Source: Diadophis punctatus similis (taxonomy: Eukaryota; Chordata; Lepidosauria; Squamata; Dipsadidae). From it: a stretch of DNA of 64,000 nt. Within the stretch, counting starts at the first letter, position 1, and each line of letters begins with the position of its first letter. Location of the stretch: NCBI GenBank assembly GCA_023053685.1, contig JALIGW010000025.1, positions 10,247,953-10,311,952 on the forward strand, in the 5' to 3' direction. The position numbers and the translations under genes are program-made. This document shows positions 11,061 to 22,099 of the stretch, piece after piece. A model generated the notes under the pieces. The model saw only the letters and a program-made list of their open reading frames with translations. It was not told where the DNA came from and did not search any database.

Positions 11061-11335
11061 CTGGATAGTGGACATGGCAGTGCCCAGAGACAACAGAATA
11101 GAAGAGAAAGAACCGGACAAAATCACAAAATGTAAGGATCTGGAAATAGAAGTAGAATGACAGTGGCAAAAGAAAGCAGAAATAGCATGAATAGTGATAG
11201 GCCCCTTGGGTGCAGTCCCAAAGCATCTGGAGCACCACTTGAACACCATTGGCATTGACAAAACCACCACGAGTCAATTGCAAAAGGCAATTTTACTTGG
11301 GACAGCTTACATCTTGTGACAATATCTTTAACACC
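11061..11335 (+). pseudogene. Dong/R4-like LINE ORF2 C-terminal fragment
   Basis: After the microsatellite the plus strand, with frame breaks, encodes WIVDMAVPRDNRIEEKEP, then VIGPLGAVPKHLEHHLNTIG and SQLQKAILLGTAYILR. The pattern DxAVPxDxRxxEKExEK... PIVIGxLG... LQKAALLGxAxILRK is the conserved C-terminal part of a squamate LINE type that I assign to Dong/R4. A second copy of the last motif is at 19780-19870. In-frame stops mark it as dead. Clade assignment is from memory and moderate. Confidence 0.6.
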
Positions 11336-11439
11336 ATCAAACAATCACAGCTGCCTATCTCAGGTCCTTTGGAAGGATTCAATAGGTGGATAAGAATGCC
11401 AAATCCAATCTAAAATCTGTTGTCTATGCGACCAATCAT

Positions 11440-11605
11440 AACAATAATAATATTTCAAGGAGACTCACATAAAGGAGACTCACTCTCACCACTACTCTTT
11501 GTCATTGATTCCTCTGTCAAAAATACTAAACAAGTCATGCCATGCTGTCAAACATCAAAAACATCTGCCACTTCCTTTACATGGACTATCTGAAACTGGC
11601 AGGGA
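11440..11605 (+). pseudogene. Dong/R4-like LINE reverse-transcriptase fragment, out of order
   Basis: Frames here read KGDSLSPLLFVID, then SATSFTWTI and MDYLKLAG. They correspond to the RT blocks QGDSLSPLLFVI and LLYMDDLKLY of the same LINE type, with the catalytic YMDD changed to YMDY. In an intact element this RT block lies upstream of the C-terminal part, but here it is downstream of the fragment at 11061-11335. The locus is therefore rearranged or represents two insertions. Confidence 0.5.
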
Positions 11606-11728
11606 ATCATAATTTTAAAATGTGCTGTTTATTTTTTTTAAAGTCCTGTTTCATTACTCACGCACAGTAATCTTCAAGGTCACTCTAATAATATTCCACA
11701 TTAATCTATGTGCCTTTCTTCTCCTATG

Positions 11729-11955
11729 TAGGCGGACATAATAGCACAGTGTTTAGCGTGCAGTATTGCAGGCTAATTCCGCTGACTGCCAGCAGTTTGA
11801 TTCTCACCGGCTCAAGGTTGAGGGTCTTCCATCCTTCTGAGGTCGGTAAAATGAGGACCCAGATGGTGGGAGGCAATACGCTGAGACTGTAAACCGCTTA
11901 GAGAGGGCTGTAAAGCACTATGAATCGGTATATAAGTCTAAGTGCTAGTGCTATG
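11729..11955 (+). mobile_element. Sauria-type tRNA-derived SINE
   Basis: A tRNA-like head contains a B-box-like block (agtttgattctcaccggctc). The conserved body follows (cttccatccttctgaggtcggtaaaatgaggacccag, given here in two parts: cttccatccttctgagg and taaaatgaggacccag). The tail ends in tatataagtctaagtgcta. This is the squamate Sauria SINE, which shares its 3' end with RTE/BovB LINEs. A second copy is at 46734-46985. Confidence 0.85.
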
Positions 11956-11974
11956 TGCCAATTTTCAGTTGCAA

Positions 11975-12838
11975 CAGAAGAGATTGAGGCAGCTTTAAAT
12001 GGAAAAAGTGTCTTGGCCATCCAACTCTGCCACCTTCCTAACTTTTCGGAATGATTCCTTCAGACTTACTATCTGCTCATTGTTAACAGTTTCTGAGACA
12101 AATGCAGGACACCTACACCAGCTTGTTATCGAAGCAAAGATAAATAAAACTTCTGCTGTTTTCAATTGCTGTGAATCCCAGCTTCCGATCTATTTCTGAT
12201 CAAACTCTCGATGTCTGAGGCTCTAAGCCACGTTTCTCTTCACCTTCTAATTTGTCCAATATGAGCTTTCCTTTCTTCTGCAAGTTCTCTTTGTGTGTCT
12301 GCATACCAATGATCAATTCTTGTTGATGTTTCTTTAGGCTACTTCATAATAACCCACTACAATACAATTTAACAGGCAACTGAAAATCACGACTGGCCCA
12401 GCTGCGCATGACTGTTTCTAAGGGAATTGCCACATAGACTTTCTCTTTCTCTCCTTACGTCTCTGAATGAAAACACACAACCGTAGGCTGGCCACAGTAT
12501 GTACACCGATAGTCTTAGTTTTATAATTATGCCTAAAACTCACATCTCACTAAAAAAAAACAAGTTTTCCTGTAAGGTGGAAATGTAGAGATGGGCCATC
12601 TGTGACCCTTCAACTGTTGCTGAACTCTAATTCCCACAACTGAGCATGCTAATTGGGGTTGCTGTAAACTGTAGTTCAGCAATAGCCAAAGAGTCACAGG
12701 TTGCTCATCTCTAAATATAGTTGGTGTAAACAAGAGACGGTGATCAGAATCCAAGACTGATGAAGGTTGGCTTACATAGTCCACTCTGTTGGACTGATAA
12801 TGCCTGTGCTGGATGGTGACCAGTGTCTTCATGCATAA
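11975..12838. other. No gene recognised
   Basis: Mixed-composition DNA. The frame at 12533-12832 on the minus strand lacks any recognisable domain. The stretch 12600-12720 contains an imperfect inverted repeat (acagttc/gaactgt around ctgtagttcagcaatag) of unknown origin. Confidence 0.4.
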
Positions 12839-12839
12839 T

Positions 12840-12841
12840 AT

Positions 12842-12896
<55 letters not shown>

Positions 12897-12941
12897 TGTA
12901 TGTATGTATGTATGTATGTATGTATGTATGTATGTATGTAT

Positions 12942-12988
<47 letters not shown>
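12840..12988. repeat. TTTA / TATG tetranucleotide microsatellite, LINE tail
   Basis: About 56 bp of ttta, 40 bp of tatg, then ttta units again. It lies at the 3' end of the minus-strand LINE that follows, so on that strand it is an expanded (TAAA)n tail. Confidence 0.95.
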
Positions 12989-13424
12989 GACATGTACGTG
13001 TTGGTAATATACATAGATGTAACATTGTTTATGTACATAAGATGGGTACTGATAAGAGGGAACATTAGGACAGGGACGGTAGGCACGCTGGTGCACTTAT
13101 GCACGCCCCTTACTGACCTCTTAGGAATCGGGTGAGGTCAACAGTGGACAGTCTAAGGGTAAAGTTTTTGGGGTTTGGTGATGAAACCACAGAGTCAGGT
13201 AGTGAGTTCCAGGCATTTACCACTCTGTTGCTAAAGTCGTATTTTCTACAGTCAAGTTTGGAGTGGTTCGCTTTGAGTTTGTATCTGTTATGAGCTCGTG
13301 TATTGTTGTGGTTGAAACTGAAGTAGTCATTGACAGGAAGGACGTTGTAACGGATAATTTTATGAGCTATGCTTAGGTCGTGCCGAAGGCGACGTAGTTC
13401 TAAGCTTTCTAAGCCTAGGATTTC

Positions 13425-13441
13425 AAGTCTGGTTGTGTAAG
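13425..13441. repeat. Target-site duplication, left copy
   Basis: aagtctggttgtgtaag, exactly repeated at 16079-16095. It is 17 bp and perfect, as in recent L1-mediated insertions. Confidence 0.95.
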
Positions 13442-13869
13442 CGACTTCCGGTTCCGGATCGCTGCATCGCGGACGCTCCTCGTTGAGCGCCTTTCCTTTT
13501 CCCCGTTAAAGCCGCCAGAACAGCTGTCTGGCGGCTTGAAAGTCTCTGCCCCGGGCAAAGGGGAGAGATGAGAGCCGGACAGGTGGGGTAGAGCCCCCCC
13601 TAGTGCCCCAAGTGTCAGCCAGGGGCGCGAAAGGTGAGGGCTCCCCAGCCAGCCTGTCTCTTGCTCCGGGGACTTGGAAACCTCCGCTTTTGCGGAGCAA
13701 GATGCTGTGACCACCCGCTGCTTCGTGAATGGGATTACAACTACTTAATTGTTTAAACAAGCAGACAGAGAGAGACAGGATTTTAAAGGGCAAGTACAGA
13801 TTTTTTTTTTCTTTCAACTCCACTGCTGATTTTCACTTCGGAAGAAACTAAGTAACAGTTATTACGCTA

Positions 13870-13885
13870 CAACATGGCGATCGGA
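13870..13885 (+). promoter_or_regulatory. Possible YY1-type site in the L1 5'UTR
   Basis: The sequence acaacatggcgatc contains the CAANATGGCG core of the YY1 motif. Mammalian L1 promoters carry a YY1 site, but near +13, whereas this one is about 430 bp into the element. Functional relevance is unproven. Confidence 0.3.
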
Positions 13886-14130
13886 GAAAGTGGGAGGAGA
13901 AGTGAAAGTAACTTTCGTTTCCCTAGCAGCTTTTTTTCTTATGGAATTTTTTGATTTTGAAAGTTGGCTTTACTCTCTCTGTCTCCCGATTTTGGATTAA
14001 ATAATAACTGACAATTTTTTAAAAATAAAATTATATCTGGCTTTGGAATTTGAAAGAATTTTAAAAGAAATTTAAAAGAACTTTAACTAGAGGCTTGGCT
14101 TTTTCTTTGTTCACCACTGGAAATACTAAA

Positions 14131-15252
14131 ATGGCTTCAAAATCTGGAAAGATGGTTTTGAATAAAAGAATGGATTATTCATCTGGTTATATTTCTAAAA
14201 TGCAACTTACCACTGAGTTAACACCCCCAAAGTCTTTAACACCTGAAAATTTAATAAGTACCTTAAAGATTATGAAAGATGAACTTATTGTTGAATTTAA
14301 CCAAAAAATTAGTGAAATAGATAATAAAATGCAGGCTGCTTTAAAGAATATTGACCAACAAATTAGAAATGATGTGTTGGAGGTATGTAAAGGTCTAGCA
14401 ACAAATACTGAAGTTTTGGCAAACCGCATTGAAGAAAACAAACAAGTTTTGACAACTTCAGTAGAATACATAGATAAAATACAAAATGACATTGTAAATT
14501 TTGAAACAGAGGTGTTAATGACGCAATTCAGATCCATGGAATTTGCCATAAGGGTCAGGGGGTTGAAAGAAGGATTATATGAAGATTTGAAAGGAAGGAT
14601 GGTGGAAGCTTTGGAGCAGGTGTCTGGACTGTCTAAAGAAGAACTAGCCAGGCAAATTGATAAAATATATAGAATCAACTCCTGGTATGCAAAACAAAAA
14701 CACCTACCAAGGGATATTGTAATATACTTTACTACAAGAGCCTTACGGAATAGGATTATACAGGCGACGTTTAAGAATAACCTGCAGGTGAATGGCCAGG
14801 AACTGATGATATGGAAAGAAATTCCCTCTAAAATGCTCAAAGCCAGAAAAGATTATACCTTTCTGATTGATGAATTTAAAAGGTTAAATTTACATTACAA
14901 ATGGGAAGCACCAACAGGAGTTGCAGTGAAATTTCTGGGAAAAAGATATCGGCTTAATACAACAAAGAAAGCTACTGAATTTTATGTCAACGTCTTAAAG
15001 GCTGATATATCCAAGATTCCAGAGGAAAGATGTATGAAAACAAAAGAGGAGGAGGAGGGAAAGCCATCCCTTCCTCTTCAAATCGAAACAGATTTACAAA
15101 ATTTAAATGATTGGCAGAGCCAGACAGATGTCTACAGTGTGGAAAAGGAGATGGAAGATCGGGGTCAGATGGGAGGCGAGCTGACAACTACAAAATTATC
15201 AAGTTACAAAAAGATGCAACCATCATCAAGATATAACAAGATGCAGTGTTGA
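14131..15252 (+). CDS. L1 ORF1 protein (RNA-binding nucleic-acid chaperone), intact
   Basis: L1 ORF1p trimerises through a coiled coil and binds element RNA to form the retrotransposition particle. The open frame extends upstream to 14095 but the first ATG is at 14131, in a good context (aaaATGG), giving 373 residues. Domain order: a basic N terminus; a heptad-rich stretch at about 45-125 (EFNQKISEIDNKMQAALKNI and onward) that should form the coiled coil; an RRM at about 133-220 starting MEFAIRVRGLKEG and containing RDIVIYFTTRALRNRI; the C-terminal domain at about 235-290 (ARKDYTFLIDEFKRLN, GVAVKFLGKRYRLN); then an acidic and polar tail of about 80 residues. There are no stops or frameshifts. 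The usual ORF2 does not follow; an AT-rich 3'UTR does. High confidence in the family. Confidence 0.92.
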   Translation: MASKSGKMVLNKRMDYSSGYISKMQLTTELTPPKSLTPENLISTLKIMKDELIVEFNQKISEIDNKMQAALKNIDQQIRNDVLEVCKGLATNTEVLANRIEENKQVLTTSVEYIDKIQNDIVNFETEVLMTQFRSMEFAIRVRGLKEGLYEDLKGRMVEALEQVSGLSKEELARQIDKIYRINSWYAKQKHLPRDIVIYFTTRALRNRIIQATFKNNLQVNGQELMIWKEIPSKMLKARKDYTFLIDEFKRLNLHYKWEAPTGVAVKFLGKRYRLNTTKKATEFYVNVLKADISKIPEERCMKTKEEEEGKPSLPLQIETDLQNLNDWQSQTDVYSVEKEMEDRGQMGGELTTTKLSSYKKMQPSSRYNKMQC

Positions 15253-16078
15253 AGTTTATTGGACAGATGGTTGCCATTATGACTGTACTTTTTTTTTTCC
15301 CTTCTTTCCTTAATTTTTTTTTCTTTTCTTTACTTCTTGCATTCTTTTTTTTTCTTTTGTTTTTTTTGGGGGGCTTATTCAAAGTATTATTAATTCTTTT
15401 TAAAGATTTAGAACTTTTTTGAACCTAATAATTTAATACATAGTAACATTATGTTACTAATAGAGTGGTAGAATTTATGATGAAGTTTAAGGTTTTTGTA
15501 TTATTATTTAGTTATTTCTTGTGTAATATCAATTTAAGTTTTATTTAATTGTGAGAAAGATTTGGAATTGTTATCTATCCAGTTATAAAATATTACAATT
15601 AGATTTAACATTTTTTTGGGGGGAGGAAGGTTATTTAAAGTTTGTAATTAGTGCTTATAATCTGATATATAGTAATAGTATGTTATTTATATACTGATTG
15701 ATTTTATGATGAAGTTTAAGGTTTTTGTATTTAATACTTAGTCATCATTTATGTAATAATCATTTAATTCTTAGTTAACAGTGAAGAAATGTTGTGAAGG
15801 GTAGATGATTGAAAGGAGGAGGAAGGAATTTTTATTAGTGTACAATTTGGAGTTGAAGTTTTAAAAAAATAAGGTGGAAGTCAAAAATTTTTAATTTAAT
15901 TTAAATTTATTTTATTGATATTATGCCCTGTACTCTCTCTGGGAAGTCCGGGGGGGAGGGGGGGAGGGAAAGGGGTGGGTTAGGGGGGAGAAAAATTAAA
16001 AAAAATGTTTGTACTTTCTATTTAATGTTTAGCTATTATCTATGTAATTTTGTACTAATAAAACTTTTTGGAAATAAA
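15253..16078 (+). other. 3'UTR of the ORF1-only L1: internal duplication and G-rich tract
   Basis: A block including atgatgaagtttaaggtttt occurs at about 15476-15500 and again at about 15706-15725. The surrounding DNA is also similar, giving a diverged direct repeat with a period of about 230 bp. A G-rich run with several ggg tracts lies at 15948-15990. G-rich polypurine tracts are known in mammalian L1 3'UTRs. The end has two aataaa hexamers. Confidence 0.75.
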
Positions 16079-16095
16079 AAGTCTGGTTGTGTAAG
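16079..16095. repeat. Target-site duplication, right copy
   Basis: aagtctggttgtgtaag, identical to 13425-13441. The interrupted LINE resumes directly after it. Confidence 0.95.
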
Positions 16096-16625
16096 GTATT
16101 CTGTTGTGAGTAGATGAGTGGAGGACTCTTCTCGTAAAGTATCTCTGGACACTTTCTAATGTATTTATGTCCGATATGCGGTGTGGGTTCCAGACAGATA
16201 AGCTGTATTCGAGGATTGGTCTGGCGAATGTTTTGTATGCTCTGGTTAGTAGTGTGATATTACCGGAGAAGAAGCTACGTAAGATTAGGTTAACAACTCT
16301 TGAAGCCTTTTTGGCGATGTTGTTGCAGTGGGCTTTGGCACTTAGGTCATTTGATATGAGTATTCCAAGGTCTTTGACAGAGTGAGGGTCGTCTGTAAGG
16401 TCTTGTCTGTTCAGCTTGTATTTGGTGTTCTGATTTTTTTTGCCAATGGTAGGACAGAGCATTTGTTGGTTGAGATTTGGAGTTGCCAGATGTTTGACCA
16501 TTCTGACACAAAGTCAAGGTCTTTTTGGAGGATAGCAGTGTTGTCGGTAGTGTTGAAGAGTTTTACATCATCAGCGAAGAGAACGCAGTCGCTTGTAATG
16601 TGATCGCAAAGGTCATTTATGAGAT

Positions 16626-17639
16626 TCCTTTCCTTTCTACTTTATGCCATCTCCCAAGCCTTTTCTAGGCCCAGGAGAACTTTGCTCTCTCTATGGAGAA
16701 TACCTCCATACAGTATTCATCCAATAGATCCTTGGGGGGGGGACACTTTCTTTTTCAAAGCTGCATAAATTGTAAAAGCAAATAAAGTTATTAGTACAGA
16801 GAATAGCCCTTTAGAAAGGCTTCAAGAAAATTAACCATGCACATGAAAACATCTTGCAGTAATTACACTGAAATGCATCTCTTAAGATTTTTGCCTGAAT
16901 TTTCTAAAAGTTTGCTGCATCTATTTTCAATTTCCCAAATGAGTCTTGATTTATTTTTTTCAAGAATACTGTGCTATTCTCCAGGAATGGCTGAAAATGG
17001 CAGAATAGGAGCATGTAGACCAGAGCTCTGAAATTCAAGCCTTAAATGCAGTGCAGACCTGGGCCATTCAGCAACGTTTGTGTGTATTATGCTTTAGTTA
17101 TCTTAACCACTGTTAAAAACCAAGGAGATTATTTTGACATCTGAGCTTGTACCAGGTAATGACTTGAATCAATATCGTAATACATTTGAAAAATGAAGTC
17201 GTTCAACGTCCAGGGTAAGTAGCAGTGGGAATTCTGCTTCTATTTTGGTAGTGGATATGTGCGATAGCAATAGCATTCTAATTTTATCATAGCTGTTCCT
17301 TTTGCTTTGGTATTTCTCATCAGGCATCAGAATTAGGCAACATCTTGAGAAAAAAGTTTTCATTCTTCCTTGTCAGAGGGGAGTAATACTTTGAGCACCA
17401 GAAAAGAGACAGCAGCTGAAGTTTGAAATTTCCATTCATCTATGAAATTCATTGAGTGTCTTTAGACTACTTTTGTTTTCTTCCAAGTGTTTTTCCTACA
17501 AGTGCTAGATCCATCTTTTTCTTCTTCTCCAGATCAACGAAATGTTGATCCATTAGTTGCAGCAGGAATTGACTAACCAGCTTGTCATTCAAGTCTGTGG
17601 GCTGAGTTGTGGGCTGAGAGAATGTGACTGTCTCAAAGT
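16626..17639. other. No gene recognised
   Basis: AT-rich DNA with only short frames and no recognised repeat. Confidence 0.5.
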
Positions 17640-17884
17640 CACCCAACAAAACTGTGGTTTCTTCCCCAAACCCCCAAAACTTTAACCTTAGACTGTCTAC
17701 AGTCGACCTCTCCCCATTCCTAAGAGGTCTGTAAGGGGCGTGCATAAGCGCACCACTGTGCCTACCGTCCCTGTCCTACTGTCCTATTGTCCTCTATTAT
17801 CTGTACTTCTTTGCTTATGTTATGTTTATACAAACAACTACTATCCTGTACATGTTTGACAAAATAAAATAAAATAAAATAAAA

Positions 17885-17955
<71 letters not shown>

Positions 17956-17958
17956 ATA
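17640..17958 (+). mobile_element. CR1/L2-type LINE 3' end with expanded A-rich tail
   Basis: The 3'UTR sequence (cattcctaagaggtctgtaa, gggcgtgcataagcgcacca and following) is the complement of the minus-strand LINE at 12989-13424, so both are the same family. It ends in aaaat units that turn into about 20 aaat units (17862-17958). Confidence 0.75.
17862..17958. repeat. AAAAT/AAAT microsatellite
   Basis: Uninterrupted run grown from the 3' tail of the preceding LINE. Confidence 0.95.
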
Positions 17959-17964
17959 GCTTTT

Positions 17965-18240
17965 CTGCCTAACTATGGATTAGAACTCACCGTCTCCTGT
18001 ATTCTAGCCTGATGCCTTAATTCAGTGGTCTTCAAACTTGGCAACTTTAAGACTTGTGGACTTCAACTCCCAGAATTCTCCAACCAGCATAGCATAGCTA
18101 TGCATAGCATAGCATAGCTGGCTGGAGAATTCTGGAGTTGAAGTCCACAAGTCTTAAAGTTGCCAAGTTTGGGGACCCCTGCCTTAATTCATCCAGTGCA
18201 CTAAGCCATGCTTTTCAAACTATTGTTTGTTCAACAAACC
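17965..18240 (-). mobile_element. tRNA-type SINE fragment split by a hAT-type element
   Basis: On the minus strand the order is a tRNA-like head (complement of ggattagaactcaccgtctcc, where the B box would lie) and continuation in the flank (ttcatccagtgcactaagcc). It resembles the SINE at 42805-43028. The miniature element at 18023-18181 sits inside it. Confidence 0.5.
18023..18181. mobile_element. hAT-type palindromic miniature element, 159 bp
   Basis: It starts cagtggtcttcaaacttggc and ends gccaagtttggggacccctg. Almost the whole element is a foldback: the arms aactttaagacttgtggactt and its complement are about 60 bp each, around a short agcatagctatgc centre. The 8-bp duplication ccttaatt lies at 18015-18022 and 18182-18189. 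A relative is at 61003-61143. Confidence 0.9.
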
Positions 18241-18704
18241 ATCTTGGCTCAGCTTATGCACATTTCTGGACTGCTGCCATCCAACATATTACTCTTTTCA
18301 GGGTGCCTATAGGGATCAGGTGGGAATTTAAAGAAACATAGGTATCCACAGAAACAGCAAGGAAGGAGTCATGACATCACATGCCTTGTTACATTACTAA
18401 GCAATTTATGCAGACGATGAATGGATGGACTGTAGGTCATTTGCTTTGTTTGTGGGCGATGCAAATAACAAATGTTCTTGTCATTTGCACAATTACTTCA
18501 TGTGTGATGAGATTGTGGCTTCTACCAGATGCCTATGTGAGGAACTCTGGCAACAACAAGAGGCTGCAGCATGCTAGGTTTCTGTTTAATTAATTTTAAT
18601 TAAATCTGGGGGGGGAAAGGTCTGGTGAGTCAGGAAGCAGGTAGATATTAAGGGAATTATCCTATGATCAGGAATACAGACCCCTTTCGTCTCAGCCACA
18701 TAGC
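18241..18704. other. No gene recognised
   Basis: Mixed DNA with only short frames. Confidence 0.5.
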
Positions 18705-18712
18705 ATACAGGG

Positions 18713-19152
18713 CAGGGGTGGGCTGCTGGGGGTTCGCAGGGGTTCGGGAGAACCTCTGGCTAAGATTCTGTGCAGTTGGGTGAACCCCCAAATCCCACTC
18801 CTGGCTGGCCCACCCACCCCACCCTGCCCCTCCCAGGAGTCCCCACGCGGCCCATTTTGGATGCAGGTAAGTGCAGGGCGTACGCAGAGGCTCGGGAGGG
18901 TGGAAAACGGGCCTACTGGAAGTTTGAGAAGGCTGGAAATGGGCCTGTTTCCGGCCTCCAGAGGGCCTCCGGAGCCTGGGGAGCCTGTTTTTGCCTTCCC
19001 GGAGGCTTGAGGAAAGCCTCCGGAGCCCCGGGAGGGCAAAAACACCCCCCAACCATGGTGCAGGAGGCCGACTAGGCCACGCCCACCAGGGCCACGCCCA
19101 TCCAGCAACCGGGCAGAGAACCCCTTGCTAAAATTTTTGAAGCCCACCCCTG
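18713..19152. mobile_element. hAT-type miniature element, 440 bp
   Basis: Ends caggggtgggctgctgg and aagcccacccctg are inverted repeats. The exact 8-bp duplication atacaggg is at 18705-18712 and 19153-19160. The interior is GC-rich (cggaggcttgaggaaagcctccgg and similar). Long Pro/Gly-rich frames on both strands come from that composition, not from a gene. Confidence 0.9.
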
Positions 19153-19160
19153 ATACAGGG

Positions 19161-19556
19161 AATGGGAAGGGAATGTGATGTGCTCATAAGCTTCTTCTTT
19201 TTAATTATTATTCAACTTGATATTTTGCACAATCATATTCTGCCTATTCATGTCACGTATGTACTCAATTATCACCAATGTAATCACCTTTCTGTTAAAT
19301 AGTTCTGGCCAGCTGAACTGCTTCAATGATTTATTAATAGGATAAAAATGTCACCCCCCCTCTTCAGTGCAAAGGCTTGTTTCTCTTCTTTTTCACATTT
19401 ACCACAAAAAAAAAAGAGAGAGGCTGTCGTTTTCACTGCTGTGTCACGAGACAAGGATATTGTGCTGGATTTTATCTCATAACAATGGAGAGAGAAATGG
19501 GAAGTTCAGCCAGGATTTCTCCCTTAAAGTCTTCTGAAGCACAGACTGGATTTTGT
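19161..19556. other. No gene recognised
   Basis: Unremarkable DNA leading into a trinucleotide repeat. Confidence 0.5.
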
Positions 19557-19557
19557 A

Positions 19558-20064
<507 letters not shown>

Positions 20065-20103
20065 ACAAAATGCTGGGAAGATCCCTATTACAAGGTTCTG
20101 ATC

Positions 20104-20469
20104 CAGGGGTGGGTTCCTACCAGTGCAGTCCCGTGCACAGCTCTGGTAGGGACCCGCCGATTATGCAATTTGCGCACGACTGCTCCAGTGCCATCTTCTC
20201 CGGACAGTCGTGCGTGTCTCCAACTTTTTAAAAGAATTTTTCAGCTTTTTTGTTTCTGCGCATGCGCGGAAGCAAAATCTCGCTGAAAACTCGCGAGGGA
20301 ATATACACACACACAATTTTGGCGAGATTTTGCTTCCACACATGTGCAGAAGCAAAATCTTGCTGAAATTGCATGAGGGGGCACGCGTACATAGCGAGCG
20401 CGCACACGCATGAAACATGTAGATGCGCGCACAGCACACCAGTATCGGTAAGTAAGCAACCCGCCCCTG
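20104..20469. mobile_element. hAT-type miniature element, 366 bp
   Basis: Ends caggggtgggttcctacc and agcaacccgcccctg. The 8-bp flanks ttctgatc and ttctgatt agree at 7 of 8 positions. The interior has an inverted pair around gcgagattttgcttcc / ggaagcaaaatctcgc. Confidence 0.85.
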
Positions 20470-20477
20470 TTCTGATT

Positions 20478-21244
<767 letters not shown>

Positions 21245-21249
21245 TCTAT

Positions 21250-21319
21250 CAGTGGAGGGTTGCTGCTTGGTTCGGACGCGATGCGAACCAGTAGGGAAGG
21301 TAAGTAGAATCCACCCCTG
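21250..21319. mobile_element. Very short hAT-type miniature element, 70 bp
   Basis: Ends cagtggagggttgctg and agaatccacccctg. The flanks gtttctat (21242-21249) and gtctctat (21320-21327) agree at 7 of 8 positions. It holds little more than the two termini and a gcgatgcgaaccagtaggg core. Confidence 0.75.
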
Positions 21320-21327
21320 GTCTCTAT

Positions 21328-21844
21328 GTGCATTTATTCCTAAATAAAGTGGTTTTCTTTCTTCCTCTACCAGAGAAATTGTTTCTAAAATAGGTTCAAA
21401 GATTTGTATTTATGCATTTGGTTTTTTTCTTCCTTTGACTTCATATGTTTCACGGAATGTTACTGAATGCCAGATTAGGAACATTCAATAAACCTTTTAA
21501 ATCTAGTCTTGGTAAGGTATACACATACTTGTGAAGATGTGAATAAAAACAAGCTGTTACCCTTCTACTTTCTTTAGAGACTCTTTCGTACTCCCCTTGC
21601 CTTTTTTTCTCATTTCCCCCCTTACCTACTTTCTCAATCTATTTTCTGCTTAATCCCTCTTTACTCCTCTTCCTTTCTATTTGGGGCCATTAGAGATAAA
21701 GTTCTTTAAAGCAAATTGGAATAAGACTCCAGCTATAAAGATAAGACTCAGCCACTTCTCTTTCCCAGCTACAAACAGCAAGGAAAGGCCATACCAGTAT
21801 CTCTTATTTTTCCAGTGTCAGAGCAAAAATGGAAAATATGTGAG
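21328..21844. other. No gene recognised
   Basis: AT-rich DNA without recognised features. Confidence 0.5.
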
Positions 21845-22045
21845 AGCTAGTTGGGCATACTAGTTAATATGCATGCCTAAAAATTGGGAGACCATGAGGC
21901 ACAAAACCAGCTGGGTGACTTTGGGACAGACCTCCTCTATTGGCCAAACTCTTCAGGGTTGTTGTTGTGGGGAAAATGAAGGGTGGGAGCAATAGGTCTG
22001 TGCACTGCCTTGAGTTGATCAAAATAAAAGCAGGATAAGAATCTA
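21845..22045 (+). mobile_element. CORE/MIR-like SINE fragment
   Basis: It contains agctgggtgactttgggaca, close to the CORE-SINE/MIR central motif, then cagggttgttgttgtgggga and a 3' part gtgcactgccttgagttgat before an A-rich end. Known squamate MIR-type SINEs share this layout. Confidence 0.6.
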
Positions 22046-22099
22046 ATAGTAAATAAAAATGTGAATATTTGCCAGTCTCAAATTGTCCAAGTTCCGGAC

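Larger units (their letters stand above)
13442..16078 (+). mobile_element. ORF1-only L1-derived element (half-LINE, HAL1-like)
   Basis: This is a full insertion between perfect 17-bp duplications. It has a 5'UTR of about 690 bp (13442-14130, GC-rich start cgacttccggttccgg), an intact ORF1 (14131-15252) and a long 3'UTR (15253-16078) ending aataaaactttttggaaataaa. No endonuclease, RT or C-terminal L1 ORF2 sequence lies between ORF1 and the end: the 826-bp 3' part is AT-rich and full of stops. The 5' end looks complete rather than truncated, so ORF2 loss was presumably a property of the source copy. The architecture matches HAL1 half-LINEs of mammals. Mobilisation would need a partner L1 ORF2p. 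Its 3'UTR differs from the L1 at 7262-9391, so the partner L1 family is not obvious here. Confidence 0.85.
12989..16625 (-). mobile_element. CR1/L2-type LINE, 5'-truncated, split by an ORF1-only L1
   Basis: The minus strand carries two pieces, 16625-16096 and 13424-12989, separated by the L1-derived insertion. The first piece encodes FADDVKLF, an RT active-site block (16590-16560), and later SVKDLGILISNDLSAKAHC and ARPILEYSLSVWNPH, the LGI and PILEYxSxVWNP blocks of CR1-group RTs. The second piece is mostly 3'UTR with a (TAAA)n tail. Frames are broken by several stops. A plus-strand relative of its 3'UTR lies at 17640-17958 (shared sequence: gggcgtgcataagcgcacca and neighbours). The insertion point is marked by the duplicated aagtctggttgtgtaag. 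Confidence 0.75.

Noticed and set aside
10731..11283. Arg/Lys-rich and Leu/Ser/Pro-rich frames
   Set aside because: Products of the GGA/GAA microsatellite.
12896..12940. CRISPR-like array
   Set aside because: Regular repetition is a tetranucleotide microsatellite without spacers; the host is a vertebrate.
18657..19147. Pro/Gly-rich genes on either strand
   Set aside because: They lie wholly within a GC-rich hAT-type miniature element.
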